DNA of 64,000 bases from Streptosporangium carneum (GCF_027922005.1 NZ_BSEV01000013.1:125384-189383), one strand, 5' to 3'; positions 16,586 through 26,061 are shown, numbered from the stretch's first letter. Made by a program: numbers and translations. Notes: generated from the letters alone by a model not told the origin.

Positions 16586-18321
16586 AGGTGTCCACGATGA
16601 ACATGCAGGGCGCGCGCGTCCATCCGGCCAGGGGGCCCCAGCCGCTGATCCGGCTCAACGACTTCGGCGCGGTGACCCCTCCGGAGCTGGGAGCGTGGGT
16701 TCCCGGACGCACCGTGAGCGTCGTCATCCCCGCCTTCCGGAGTCACACCCTCCCGCTGACCCTCGCGAGCCTGGCCGCGCAGAGCTACCCCGGCCACCTG
16801 ATGGAGGTCGTCGTCGTCGACGACGGGAGCGAGCCCGCGCTGCGGCTGCCCGAGATCGTTCCCGAGCGCACCCGGATCGTGCCCAGCCGCCCCGGAGGCT
16901 GGGGCCGCGCCTGGGCCTGTCAGACAGGGGCCGACGTGGCGGAGGGCGAGGTGATCCACTGGCTCGACGCCGACATGGTCGTCTTCCGCGAACAGGTGGA
17001 GGCGCAGATGCGCTGGCACCACCTGGCCGACTACTTCACCGTGCTCGGCAGGCTCAAGATGGTCTCCGCATGGAAGGAGAGCCTCAGCCCCGCCGAGGTG
17101 CACGCCGCGGTGAGCGCGGGCGCCGCGGAGAAGCTGTTCGACGCGGAGGGCGACGTCTCCGAGACCTGGAGCAGCGAGTACATCGAGCGGACGAGGGACC
17201 TGCGGGAGGCGGGACTCGACGCGTTCAAGGTCCACGTCGGCGCGAGCGCTTCCCTGCCCGCGTCGCTGCTGCGCGCCGCGGGAGGGATGGACACCTCCCT
17301 CGTGCTCGCGGAGGACACCGAGCTGGGCTACCGCCTGGCGCAGGCGGGCGCGGTCTTCGTGGCCGACGGGGAGTCCCGCAGCCGCCACCTGGGGGCGTCC
17401 ACGGTGATGCGCAGGGAGCAGGAGGTCAAGCGGCACAACTGGGTCTTCCTCGCCAACAGGGTCCCCAGCTACCGCTGGCTGCGCAAACCCCCCGCCAGGC
17501 AGTGGGAGGTCCCGTTCGTCGAGATCGTGGTGACGGTGGGGGACGCGTCGTACGAGCAGGTGCGCGCCACGGTCGACGGGTTCCTGGGCGGCTCGACGTC
17601 CGACGTCCAGGTCGCCGTCGTGGGGCCGTGGTCGGCCGTGCCCGGCGGTCGCCGGGCCCCGCTCGACGACCCCTTCGTCGACCTGCGGCTCGTCCACGAG
17701 CTCTACGCGCACGACGGCAGGGTCCGCCTGGTGGAGGGCGTCGAGGAGACGCCCTTCCCCGCGCCCTTCCGGTTCGTCTGCCCGCCGGGCTGGGTGCCCG
17801 GGGCCGACTTCCTGAACCGGCTCGTCCGGTTCGCGAACGAGGAGGGGTACGGGCTGGTCTCGCTGGCGCTCGCGGAGGTCGCCGGAGGCGACGTCAGGGG
17901 AGGAGCCGGCGGGAACGGCGGGGTGGTCACGGCCAGACTCGAACGGACCGCGGCCCTGATGCGGGCGCGGACGCTCCGGACGGGCCGCGGCCCCGGTGAC
18001 GCCCCGGACTCCGGGACCTTCACGGAGGACCTCGTGGACGCGACCTTCGGGACGCAGTGGCTCGACGGGAAGACCTGGGGGCTGCTGGCGACCGAGGAGG
18101 TCGCCGAGAAACCGTCCCGGGTCTCCGACAAGGCGAAGCGGTGGAAGAAGAAGGCGCTGCGCTGGAAGCGGAAGACGATGCGGCTGCAGGGCAGGCTCGA
18201 CCGCGCGCCGAGGCGACGCCTCGGACGGACGCTCAGGCGAGGGCTCAGGAGGGCGCTCTCCGTCGCGGGCATCCGCAGGAGCAGGCGGTCCCGTTCCCGA
18301 GGGGGGAGCCGTCCGGGATGA
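16582..18321 (+). CDS. GT2 glycosyltransferase with basic C-terminal tail
   Basis: A 579-residue family 2 glycosyltransferase. The fold starts at TVSVVIPAFRSHTLPLTL (44-61), the nucleotide-binding VVVVDDGSE is at 77-84, and the DxD motif is HWLDADMVV (127-134). A polypeptide-GalNAc-transferase-like second half contains AEDTELGYRLAQAG. The last 60 residues are extremely basic (KAKRWKKKALRWKRKTM and many Arg), which could bind acidic membrane lipids or the anionic polymer itself. The ATG at 16582 overlaps the previous stop (ATGA), which fixes the start. It is the third gene of the operon and is probably involved in assembling a wall glycopolymer. Confidence 0.85.
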   Translation: MKVSTMNMQGARVHPARGPQPLIRLNDFGAVTPPELGAWVPGRTVSVVIPAFRSHTLPLTLASLAAQSYPGHLMEVVVVDDGSEPALRLPEIVPERTRIVPSRPGGWGRAWACQTGADVAEGEVIHWLDADMVVFREQVEAQMRWHHLADYFTVLGRLKMVSAWKESLSPAEVHAAVSAGAAEKLFDAEGDVSETWSSEYIERTRDLREAGLDAFKVHVGASASLPASLLRAAGGMDTSLVLAEDTELGYRLAQAGAVFVADGESRSRHLGASTVMRREQEVKRHNWVFLANRVPSYRWLRKPPARQWEVPFVEIVVTVGDASYEQVRATVDGFLGGSTSDVQVAVVGPWSAVPGGRRAPLDDPFVDLRLVHELYAHDGRVRLVEGVEETPFPAPFRFVCPPGWVPGADFLNRLVRFANEEGYGLVSLALAEVAGGDVRGGAGGNGGVVTARLERTAALMRARTLRTGRGPGDAPDSGTFTEDLVDATFGTQWLDGKTWGLLATEEVAEKPSRVSDKAKRWKKKALRWKRKTMRLQGRLDRAPRRRLGRTLRRGLRRALSVAGIRRSRRSRSRGGSRPG

Positions 18322-18370
18322 GAACCGATGTGACGATGTCCGGCCCGACGATTTCTCGTCCGCTTCAGCC

Positions 18371-21300
18371 ATGGGGGTTGACGTCTTGCCTGGTCTGAGT
18401 GTGATTGTTCCGATCTACGATGTGGAGCCGTACCTCGAGGCCTGCCTTGAGTCGCTGGCCTGTCAGACGTGGCGGGACATCGAGGTCGTCATGGTCGACG
18501 ACGGGTCGCCGGACGCCAGTGCGGAGATCGCCGCAGGGTTCGCCGAGCGGGACGGGCGGTTCGTCCTCGTCAGTCAGGCGAACGCCGGGCTCGGCGCGGC
18601 GCGCAACGCCGGTCTGCGGGCCGCGTCGGGGGAGTTCCTCGCCTTCGTCGACAGCGACGACATGCTTCCGCCGTACGCGCTGGAGACCATGGCGGTCACC
18701 CTCGCGGAGACCGGGTCCGACCTCGTCACCGGGAACGTGCACCGGTTCAACGGGCGGGGCGCGTGGCAGTCGAACATGCACAGGGAGGTCTTCGCGGAGC
18801 GGGCCGCGCGGACTCACGTCACCCGCAGGGAGATCCTGCTGCGGGACCGCCTGGTCACCAACAAGCTGTGGCGGCGGTCGTTCTGGGAGAAGCACGCGTT
18901 CGACTTCCCCGAGGGGGTGCTCTACGAGGACACCTCCGTCGCCCTGCCCGCCCACTTCCTCGCCGCGGCCGTCGACGTGCTCGCCTGCCCGATATACCTG
19001 TGGAGGGAGCGCGACGGCGACTCCCTGTCGATCACCCAGGACCGCACGCACGTCAAGGGCATCGAGGACCGCTTCGCGTCGGTCATGTCGGTGCGGCGCT
19101 TCCTGCTCGGCAACGGGCGTGCCGCGCACGTGCCCGCGTGGGACCTCACCGTGCTCGACGGCGATCTGCCGGTGTTCCTCCCCGCTCTGGAGAGGGCGGG
19201 GGAGGCGTTCCGCGAGCGTTTCCTCGACCTCGCCCGCGACTACCTCGACGCCGTCGACCCCCGGGTGTTCGCGCGGCTCCCCGCGCCGAAGCGGGTCAGA
19301 TGGCAGCTGGTGCGGGAGCGTCGCCTGCCCGAGCTGCTCGAGTTCATGGAGTGGGAGAGAACGGTCCCACCGGAGGCCCGGGTCGTCAGACGCCTGCGCC
19401 GTCACCACCTCGCGGCCCCGGTGCCGCTGCGCCCGAGGACGACCCGGCTCAGCCGCGAACTGGAGCCGAGGCAGCGGATCGACGACGTCCGCTGGGAGGG
19501 TGGAAGGCTCAGCGTGCAGGGCAGGGTGACGCTGAGATACCTCAGCCCGCAGGAGCGCAGGCACCAGTTCGTGTTCGCGTGGTTCGTGCGGGAGGACACC
19601 GGGCGAGGGATCAGGGTTCCCGTCACCGCGTTCAGGACCGTCTCGCTCGTCTCCAGGGACTCGGAGGACTGGTGCGGTTTCCGGTTCGCCGTCGACGTCG
19701 ACAGGCTGGGCGAGGAGGAGGCGACCTGGCGGGTGGATCTGTGGGTCGTGCACCGGGGCCTGCTCAGGCGTGAGCGCCTGAGCAGGCCGGACCGGTCCGG
19801 GGACGAACCGCTCGAACACCACAGGTCCCAGCGGGGCGTGCGGGTCTGGCCCCACTGGACGGAGGCGGGGGAGTTCCGCGTCCGGGTCGAGCGGGAGAGG
19901 GCCAGGGCCACGGCGTGCACGCCGGACGGCGACCGGCTGCTGCTGTCGGGACGCGTTCTGGAGGACCTCGGGCCCGACCCCGTCCTGCTGGTGTCCCGCT
20001 CGGAGGGCGGGATCGTCCACCGGTATCCGATCAGCGTCTCCGGTGAGGGTTTCAGGGTCGCGGTCGACCTGGAGGGGCCGTTGTCATCCCGGCTGCCCGT
20101 GCTGCCCGCCTCCAGCCCGGAGGCCGGGATCCTCGACACGACCGCCGAGTGGCGCTTCGAGGTCGAGGGCGCGGGCCCCGTCGGGGCGGGCGCGGAATGC
20201 CGTCACGTCCACGCGGGCCGTGACCTCGCCGTGGGCGCCTCCGCCTCCGGAGCCCTCGTGCTGAGGGAACACGCCTCCGCCTTCCACGTCCAACGCGCCG
20301 AGTGGACCGGGGAGGGCGACCTGGAGCTGACCGGGACGGCCGTCGGCGAGGGGCCCGCGCACCTGGTGGTGACCTCCCGCAACCGGTCCGACGAGCACCT
20401 GTTCCCGTTGCGTCTGTCCGGCGGGCGCTTCACGGTCACGGTGACGCCGCGCGAGGTCGCCTCCCTCGCGGGACGGCTGCCGCTGCCCTCCGGCACGTAC
20501 GGCATGGCCGTACGCTCAGAGGGCCGGGCGCGACGGATCGTGTCCGCCCTGGACGCGCCGGTGGCGCACGAGTCCCCGCGCAGGAGGCTCGTCCTCGAGA
20601 CAGGACCCGACAGGCTCCCCACGCTCACCGTCGGCGGCGATCTGAGGGGCGAGGCGCAGGACCTCAAGACCAGGAGGGCGCTGCGCGACCGGCTCTACCC
20701 CCGCACGCGTGTCGAGGAGCCGCTCCGCGAGGCCGTCTTCTTCGACAGCCACGGCGGCAGGCAGTTCTCCGGCGACCCCCGGGCGGTCTACGAGGAGCTG
20801 CGGCGCAGGGGAACGGAACTGGAGTTCCTGTGGCACGTCAGGGACGGTCAGGTGGCGCTGCCCGAGGTGGTCGCGCCCGTTCCGACGTCCGTGCGGGAGC
20901 ACTTCGATGCGCTGGCGACCTGCAGGTACGTCGTGACCAACACGTATCTTCCCAAGTGGTTCCGGCGCAGGGAGGGGCAGGTGGTCGTGCAGACCTGGCC
21001 GGGGGCGACGCCGAAGCGCGTCGGCTTCGACGTCGACAGGGGGCCGCTGGACGACCCCGCCCACCGGGAGAGGCTGGCCGGGGAGGTCGGGCAGTGGAGT
21101 CACCTGGTCTCGCCCGGCCCGTGGTGGACGCGGGTCCTGCGGGACGCCTTCCGCTTCGAGGGGGAGGTGCTGGAGACGGGGAGCCCGCGCGACGACGTCC
21201 TCGCCCGTCCCGGGCCCGTGGCGGCGATCCGCGAACGCGTCGGCCTGCCCGAGGGGAAGAAGGTCGTCCTGTACGCGCCGACCTGGCGTGACGACAGGTA

Positions 21301-21853
21301 CCACGGCAGGGGCCGTGCCAGGTTCGACCTGCGCCTCGACCTGCACAGGATGTGGACGAGGCTCGGCGCGGACCACGTGGTCATGGTGCGCAGGCACCCG
21401 AACACCTTCGACCGCGTCCCCCGCGTCGGCGCGGACTTCGTCTTCGACGTCTCGGCCTACCCCGACATCCAGGACCTCTACCTGGTCGCGGACGTCCTCG
21501 TCACCGACTACTCCTCGGCGATGTTCGACTTCGCGGTCACCGGGAGGCCGATCCTGCTGTACGCCTACGACCTGGAGAGCTACCGGGACGAGGTGCGGGG
21601 CTTCTCCTTCGACCTCGAGGCGCGCGCGCCGGGGCCGCTGCTGCGCACGACCGGCGAGGTCGCCGAGGCGATCCGCGACCTCGACCGGGTGGTGGCCGAG
21701 AACGCGGCGCGCTACCGCGACTTCACGGCGGACCTGCGCCCGCCGGCCGACGGCGGAGCCGCCGCCAGGGTCGTCGACCGGGTGTTCGGCCACCGTGCCG
21801 GAATCGACATCCCCCGCCAGTCCCGCAAGGCCATCCACGACCACCCGCGCTGA
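18371..21853 (+). CDS. GT2-TagF fusion: glycosyltransferase / glycerophosphotransferase
   Basis: A 1160-residue bifunctional protein. Residues 8 to about 230 are a GT2 domain (LSVIVPIYDVEPYLEACLES, VDDGSPD, AFVDSDDMLPP with DSDD at 94-97). Residues about 380-770 are beta-rich and not recognised. From about 790 to the end is a CDP-glycerol glycerophosphotransferase (TagB/TagF) domain, with VVLYAPTWRDD near 965, a RRHPN motif and DVLVTDYSSAMFDFAV near 1043. TagF enzymes polymerise glycerol- or ribitol-phosphate units of wall teichoic acid. The start is uncertain: the ATG at 18371 has a weak ribosome site, and a TTG at 18386 preceded by GGGGG is possible. It lies 49 bases after the GT2 gene, in the same operon. 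Confidence 0.88.
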   Translation: MGVDVLPGLSVIVPIYDVEPYLEACLESLACQTWRDIEVVMVDDGSPDASAEIAAGFAERDGRFVLVSQANAGLGAARNAGLRAASGEFLAFVDSDDMLPPYALETMAVTLAETGSDLVTGNVHRFNGRGAWQSNMHREVFAERAARTHVTRREILLRDRLVTNKLWRRSFWEKHAFDFPEGVLYEDTSVALPAHFLAAAVDVLACPIYLWRERDGDSLSITQDRTHVKGIEDRFASVMSVRRFLLGNGRAAHVPAWDLTVLDGDLPVFLPALERAGEAFRERFLDLARDYLDAVDPRVFARLPAPKRVRWQLVRERRLPELLEFMEWERTVPPEARVVRRLRRHHLAAPVPLRPRTTRLSRELEPRQRIDDVRWEGGRLSVQGRVTLRYLSPQERRHQFVFAWFVREDTGRGIRVPVTAFRTVSLVSRDSEDWCGFRFAVDVDRLGEEEATWRVDLWVVHRGLLRRERLSRPDRSGDEPLEHHRSQRGVRVWPHWTEAGEFRVRVERERARATACTPDGDRLLLSGRVLEDLGPDPVLLVSRSEGGIVHRYPISVSGEGFRVAVDLEGPLSSRLPVLPASSPEAGILDTTAEWRFEVEGAGPVGAGAECRHVHAGRDLAVGASASGALVLREHASAFHVQRAEWTGEGDLELTGTAVGEGPAHLVVTSRNRSDEHLFPLRLSGGRFTVTVTPREVASLAGRLPLPSGTYGMAVRSEGRARRIVSALDAPVAHESPRRRLVLETGPDRLPTLTVGGDLRGEAQDLKTRRALRDRLYPRTRVEEPLREAVFFDSHGGRQFSGDPRAVYEELRRRGTELEFLWHVRDGQVALPEVVAPVPTSVREHFDALATCRYVVTNTYLPKWFRRREGQVVVQTWPGATPKRVGFDVDRGPLDDPAHRERLAGEVGQWSHLVSPGPWWTRVLRDAFRFEGEVLETGSPRDDVLARPGPVAAIRERVGLPEGKKVVLYAPTWRDDRYHGRGRARFDLRLDLHRMWTRLGADHVVMVRRHPNTFDRVPRVGADFVFDVSAYPDIQDLYLVADVLVTDYSSAMFDFAVTGRPILLYAYDLESYRDEVRGFSFDLEARAPGPLLRTTGEVAEAIRDLDRVVAENAARYRDFTADLRPPADGGAAARVVDRVFGHRAGIDIPRQSRKAIHDHPR

Positions 21854-22268
21854 CCGCAGTCCCGTGCGACGGGTCAACGGGTACGGCTCCCACGGTGGGG
21901 CAGCCGCGTCATGCGGTGTCAGGGCGTCGTCCGCCCGCCCACACCGCGCCCGGAGACGGCGAGCCGGGATCACTCCTGGCTCGGCCGTGTCCTGCGAGGG
22001 GTGCGCGGAAGGCCGGACGTCTGCGGACACTCCTCACGGGTGAACCTCTTCGCCACAAGAGGACCGTCGACTCAAAGGATTCACCACAAGAGGACCATCG
22101 GCTCAAAGGGTCAACAAGCTGAAGGATGATCTCTTTGGATGGGAATTGATGGTGTTTATACCTTGTGTAGCTATTTGTCGTATATGGGTGGGTATCCCAA
22201 GCCTGCGCACATGAATACCCCTTCGAGGCGAGGCAAATGCTCTTGTCGTTCGCCGGAAAGGAGCGGTC
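21854..22268. other. Intergenic region with direct repeat and AT-rich promoter zone
   Basis: A 415-base gap. It contains the 32-bp direct repeat at 22053-22116 and then, from 22120 to 22230, the most AT-rich DNA of this part of the window. TTGATG at 22146 with TAGCTA at 22168 (16-base spacer) is a possible promoter for the small secreted protein. No protein gene was found. Confidence 0.4.
22053..22116. repeat. Direct repeat, 32 bp, two copies
   Basis: Copies at 22053-22084 and 22085-22116 share CCACAAGAGGACC, TCG, and CTCAAAGG with only a few differences. They lie about 160 bases upstream of the small secreted protein gene and could be a regulator binding array or a simple duplication. Confidence 0.7.
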
Positions 22269-22736
22269 GTGCTTGGCAAACGCTCATTCATCCTGGGGTC
22301 AGCGCTTGTCGCCTCTCTCGCGCTTCCTCAGGGCTTCGCCGCGGAGGCCTTGGTCGCCCCGTCCCGGGCGAATCCAGGGGCGGCCCCGCTGGAACCGCAG
22401 GATCCGTGCGACGGCAAGGGGCACGGCTGTCAGCCGGGCATCACCCAGGGCCAGCTCGACGGCCATCGCTGCATTCCGCCCAATCCGCATGGCCACGGAG
22501 ACTCAGGCCTGCCGGACTTCGGATATGGCTACTCCATAGGTTACTCACAAGGCTGGGCTCACGAGAAGTGCGACGAGAAGGGGCGGTGGATAGACGAGAA
22601 CGGCAATGGTGACGGTGACGAAAACGGCACCGGCGATGAGAACGGCACCGGCAACGGTGACGAAAACGGCGCCGGCAACGGTAGCGGCGATGAAAACGGA
22701 AATGGCAACGGCGACGGCGTCGACCATCACGGTTGA
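22269..22736 (+). CDS. Small secreted protein with acidic Gly-Asp-Glu-Asn repeat tail
   Basis: A 155-residue exported protein not assigned to a family. A signal peptide (MLGKRSFILGSALVASLALP, cleavage near GFAAEA) precedes a compact part of about 75 residues with four cysteines (CDGKGHGC, HRC, EKC) and several histidines (PNPHGHGDSG), then a tail of about 40 residues made of repeated GDENGTG/GNGDENG units, ending DGVDHHG. The tail is strongly acidic and could bind calcium or interact with cell wall. The GTG start is fixed by AAAGGAG seven bases upstream. It follows the teichoic-acid-like operon but has its own promoter region. Confidence 0.75.
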   Translation: MLGKRSFILGSALVASLALPQGFAAEALVAPSRANPGAAPLEPQDPCDGKGHGCQPGITQGQLDGHRCIPPNPHGHGDSGLPDFGYGYSIGYSQGWAHEKCDEKGRWIDENGNGDGDENGTGDENGTGNGDENGAGNGSGDENGNGNGDGVDHHG

Positions 22737-22802
22737 CAGCCGCTGACCTTGAAAGGCCGGGTTGCGGCAGCGCGGCCTTGCCTCTGAAGATCATTGGCGG
22801 TC

Positions 22803-22838
22803 GTTCCCGGGAAATCCTTCCGAGGACTTCCCGGGAAC
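22803..22838. terminator. Bidirectional terminator hairpin
   Basis: GTTCCCGGGAA (22803-22813) pairs perfectly with TTCCCGGGAAC (22828-22838); after one mismatch the stem continues with TCCT/AGGA around a TCCG tetraloop, about 15 bp in total. It lies between the convergent secreted-protein and M36 protease genes. No T-run. Confidence 0.6.
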
Positions 22839-23001
22839 CGCCTGAGCCGGTCGGAGACGTGCCACCGATCGTCGGGCCGGCTCCGGAGAGCTCGGGCGCG
22901 GTGCGGACGGCACCTCGCCCGAGGCTCACGTCGAAGCGGGTCCAGGACGTGCCTTCCGATCAGGAGCGCCCAATCCCGCGACGCCGCCGGACGTCACCGG
23001 G

Positions 23002-25935
23002 TCAGTGCGAGAAGGCCTGGAACTCGGCTGCTCGCAGCTGGTCCCTGGTCGCGCTCGCGGTGGCGCAGTCGGTCGAGGAGTTGGGGTCGTTGTCCTGCTC
23101 GCCGGCGTAGAGCGGGTTGCCGGTGCACTGGGTCGAGACGGCCCGCAGGGTCAGGTGGGTCGCCTTGGTCGTGGGGATCTTGAACGACTTGATGAGCAGG
23201 TCGGCGCCGCGCGGGCGGGGCAGACGGGTCTGGAAGGCGTCCGCGGGGCTGGTGTAGACGACCGAGTACGACGCGGGGGAGGAGCAGTCCTTCCTGGTCG
23301 CGTCACAGGCCAGGACCTCGAAGGAGCGCAGGGCGGTGAAGCGGTTCTGGCCGCCGGGGTCGGCGGGGTCGTTGATGTTCGGCCGCAGCAGGGCGCTGAC
23401 CTGGACCCTGCGGACCGGGACCGGCTCGGTTCCGGCGAGGTCGACGGTCACGGACCTGCCCTTGACCGGTCCGGTGAGCGAGGCCCAGTTGGTCGCCTCG
23501 GTCTCGTCGATCAGCTTGGCCTGGTTGACGCCGTCGCCCGAGGCCGTCGCGCCCAGGGCGGCGGAGGCGTGGTTCTTCGGCAGCGCCAGCGGCAGCGGCA
23601 GCTTCCCGCCGGGCGGCACGGTGAGCTTGAGGCGGGTGTGGCCGAACCCGTTGCCGACGACCAGGAAGGTGTAGCCGCCGGGGGTCAGCTCCGCGGTGTC
23701 GCCGAGGGGGGTCGCCGGGTCGGTGTCGGCCACCGGCACGGCGCGGCCCTCGTAGTCGCCGACGTAGAGCCGCAGCGCCGCGCCCTTGGTGTCGAACAGC
23801 GGCTTGAGCTGCACCTTGCCGTTCCTGCCTGCGGGGTTGACGAAGCTCGGCGTCGGGTCGGGGTCGCCCGCGCCGTTGCTCGCCGCGCCCTCGCCGAGGC
23901 CGTGCTCGGCGAACGCCCGCCACATGACGTCCTTGTCCCTGCCGCCGAAGCGGATGGCGTCGGCCGCGAGCAGCGCGTCGCGGTGGTCGACGTAGCTGAC
24001 GGCTCCGGAGGCCATCAGCAGCAGGGCGTCGAAGGAGACCTGCGCCCAGCGGCGGTTGCCGGGGCAGCGCTCGAGCGGGGTCCTGCCCTCGGCGCACGCC
24101 CGCTGCTGGGCCGCCGTGCCCTTGCCGTACTTGTCGATGAAGGCCTTGCGCACGTCGTACTGGGTCGCGGTCCAGATCTCGCCGTCGGCGTGCACCTGCT
24201 GGCCCACGAGGTCGTAGGCGATGTCGCTGTAGTTCAGCGGGGAGGTCGACATGTCGTAGTTGCGGATGCCGGCCTTCTTGTCGCCGGTGACGTAGCCGCC
24301 GGTGACGTACGGCGTGTCACCCGCGGGGCGGAAGCCGTTCTCGAAGAGGTACTCCATGGCGAACAGGTCGGAGGTGCTCTCGTTCATGGCACCCGCCTGG
24401 GCGCCGTTCCACCCGGCGTCGGGGCCGCCGACCATGCGGCCCGAGATCGCGTGGGTGTACTCGTGCCCGATCACCGACATGTCGTAGTCGCCGTCGACGC
24501 ACGGCGCGTAGAACGAGCCCGCGATCGGCTGCCAGAGGTACATGTTGGTGATCGGCGCGACCCCGTCGGGGCCGGTGATCTGGTTGGCGTTGTCGCGCAC
24601 GGTGAGGTCCCGCGCGCCCGCCTGCGCGTTGCCCTGCTCGGGGTCGCCGCCGAGGCCGCCGCGGGCGCCGTTGTCGTTCTGCATGTTCCACGCGGTCTCG
24701 GTGAAGCCGAGGCGGTAGGACCAGTCGTGCATCCGGTTGTGCATGACGTGCAGGTTGGCGATCGCCGCCTCGAGGTCGGCCTCGCCGGGCTGGTCGAACG
24801 CGGCCGGGTCGCACTTGGCCGTGTACCACTTGTTGGTCCACGGGTAGGCGTACTCGCGGCTCGGGGTGAGCACGTTGCTGCGGGTGCCGACGGTGTAGGG
24901 GTCGCCGCTGGCGCGGTTCTCGAACGTCTTGGCGGCGTTGCCGAGGCTGGTGCCGGTCGGGGTGTCCGTGGTGTGGTCCACGTCCCACGCCTTGCCGGTC
25001 GCGGGGTCGCCGACGGGCGCCTGGCCGCAGCCGGGACCCGGCTTGAGGCACCAGAGCGCCCGGGTGTCGGCCGAGGAGTAGTCGGCGGGCGGGTTGGCGG
25101 GGAAGCCCTTCCAGCGCGGGTTGTCGGGCTGGAGGTCCTCGGCCTCGAAGTCGTGGTCGACCAGGTTCTCGCGGGTCAGGATCTCGCCGCTGACCGCGTC
25201 CACGTGGGTGGTGTACGCGGCGGCCTCGCCACCGCCGCCGCCGATCAGGGTGATCTGGAAGGCGTTGTGCGTCCCGTCGGGCGCGGGCACCGCGACCGCG
25301 GTGGCCTTCTTCAGGCTCGCGGTGGCGAGGTCGATCCCGCCGTCCTTCGCCGCGATCTCCAGCGCGCGCTGCTCGGTGATCCTGGCCGCAGGCGGCGGCG
25401 CCGTGGAGCGTGACAGCGTCGAGGTGACGTGGAGGACCTTGCCGCCCGTGACGCCGACCGCCACCTGCCCGTCGACGCCCGCGGGCAGGTCGCCGAACCT
25501 CTGCCTCAGCAGTACGGCGTGGCCCTCCCCGATGGGGTTGACCGCGACCTTCTCCAGGGCGTCGACGTCCTGGGCGGACAGGCCGAAGAGGGTCTCGTTG
25601 GCCTTGAGGTAGGCGCGGGCGGCCTGTTCGGGGTCGGAGCCGAGGCCTTCGGCGAGCGCCGCGCCGCCGTCGGAGGCGCCGGTGACGACCGCGGGGGTGC
25701 CCAGGGCGTTCCAGCGGATCGTCGCGGCGGCGGCGGCCTTCGACAGGAGGGCCGGGGGCGCGACGCTGCCCCGCCGGTTGTCCAGGTCGGGCTTGCCGTG
25801 CTCCTCGGCCTGGAAGTCAAGGGTTCTGGGGGACTGCCCACCGGGTTGACCCTGGGCGATTCCCGGGAGGGGAAGTGCTAGCGCCGCTGTCGCGGCCGCG
25901 ATGACGGTGATGCGTAACCAGGGTTTGGTCGACAC
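23002..25935 (-). CDS. Secreted M36 (fungalysin-type) metalloprotease
   Basis: A 977-residue extracellular zinc protease. It has a signal peptide (about 1-30, ending PGIAQGQ), an FTP/PepSY-type propeptide (about 35-260, with HVTSTLSRSTAPPPAAR), and a catalytic domain with the zinc site HEYTH near residue 491 followed by NESTSDLFAMEYLF, which supplies the third zinc ligand. The C-terminal 200 residues look like a discoidin/carbohydrate-binding beta-sandwich (DETEATNWASLTG). The GTG at 25935 is chosen because AGGAGG lies five bases upstream; a longer reading frame to 25971 lacks this. It is likely autoprocessed after export, and probably a nutrient protease. Confidence 0.92.
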   Translation of the reverse strand: MSTKPWLRITVIAAATAALALPLPGIAQGQPGGQSPRTLDFQAEEHGKPDLDNRRGSVAPPALLSKAAAAATIRWNALGTPAVVTGASDGGAALAEGLGSDPEQAARAYLKANETLFGLSAQDVDALEKVAVNPIGEGHAVLLRQRFGDLPAGVDGQVAVGVTGGKVLHVTSTLSRSTAPPPAARITEQRALEIAAKDGGIDLATASLKKATAVAVPAPDGTHNAFQITLIGGGGGEAAAYTTHVDAVSGEILTRENLVDHDFEAEDLQPDNPRWKGFPANPPADYSSADTRALWCLKPGPGCGQAPVGDPATGKAWDVDHTTDTPTGTSLGNAAKTFENRASGDPYTVGTRSNVLTPSREYAYPWTNKWYTAKCDPAAFDQPGEADLEAAIANLHVMHNRMHDWSYRLGFTETAWNMQNDNGARGGLGGDPEQGNAQAGARDLTVRDNANQITGPDGVAPITNMYLWQPIAGSFYAPCVDGDYDMSVIGHEYTHAISGRMVGGPDAGWNGAQAGAMNESTSDLFAMEYLFENGFRPAGDTPYVTGGYVTGDKKAGIRNYDMSTSPLNYSDIAYDLVGQQVHADGEIWTATQYDVRKAFIDKYGKGTAAQQRACAEGRTPLERCPGNRRWAQVSFDALLLMASGAVSYVDHRDALLAADAIRFGGRDKDVMWRAFAEHGLGEGAASNGAGDPDPTPSFVNPAGRNGKVQLKPLFDTKGAALRLYVGDYEGRAVPVADTDPATPLGDTAELTPGGYTFLVVGNGFGHTRLKLTVPPGGKLPLPLALPKNHASAALGATASGDGVNQAKLIDETEATNWASLTGPVKGRSVTVDLAGTEPVPVRRVQVSALLRPNINDPADPGGQNRFTALRSFEVLACDATRKDCSSPASYSVVYTSPADAFQTRLPRPRGADLLIKSFKIPTTKATHLTLRAVSTQCTGNPLYAGEQDNDPNSSTDCATASATRDQLRAAEFQAFSH

Positions 25936-25973
25936 CGATCCTCCTGCGCAGAGATGGCCGTCGTTGGCCATGC

Positions 25974-25992
25974 CACACGTGGGTCACGTGTG
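25974..25992. promoter_or_regulatory. Perfect palindrome upstream of the M36 protease
   Basis: CACACGTG (25974-25981) and CACGTGTG (25985-25992) are perfect inverted copies with a 3-bp spacer, 39 bases upstream of the start codon. This is the form of a dimeric repressor or activator site in the leader or promoter of the protease gene. Confidence 0.5.
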
Positions 25993-26000
25993 TTGCGCAA

Positions 26001-26038
26001 GAGGTAACACTTACCCAAGTGCCCTGACAAGATCTTGT
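26001..26038 (-). promoter_or_regulatory. Possible promoter and 12-bp palindrome of the M36 protease
   Basis: ACAAGATCTTGT at 26027-26038 is a perfect palindrome. On the minus strand it contains TTGTCA, which resembles a -35 box, followed after about 17 bases by TTACCT as a weak -10 box. The assignment is tentative. Confidence 0.35.
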
Positions 26039-26061
26039 AAAGGCTGATATGTCCGTGTAAT

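Noticed and set aside
13317..21853. Secondary-metabolite gene cluster
   Set aside because: No PKS, NRPS, terpene or tailoring core enzymes; TagF and GT2 domains point to wall polymer synthesis.
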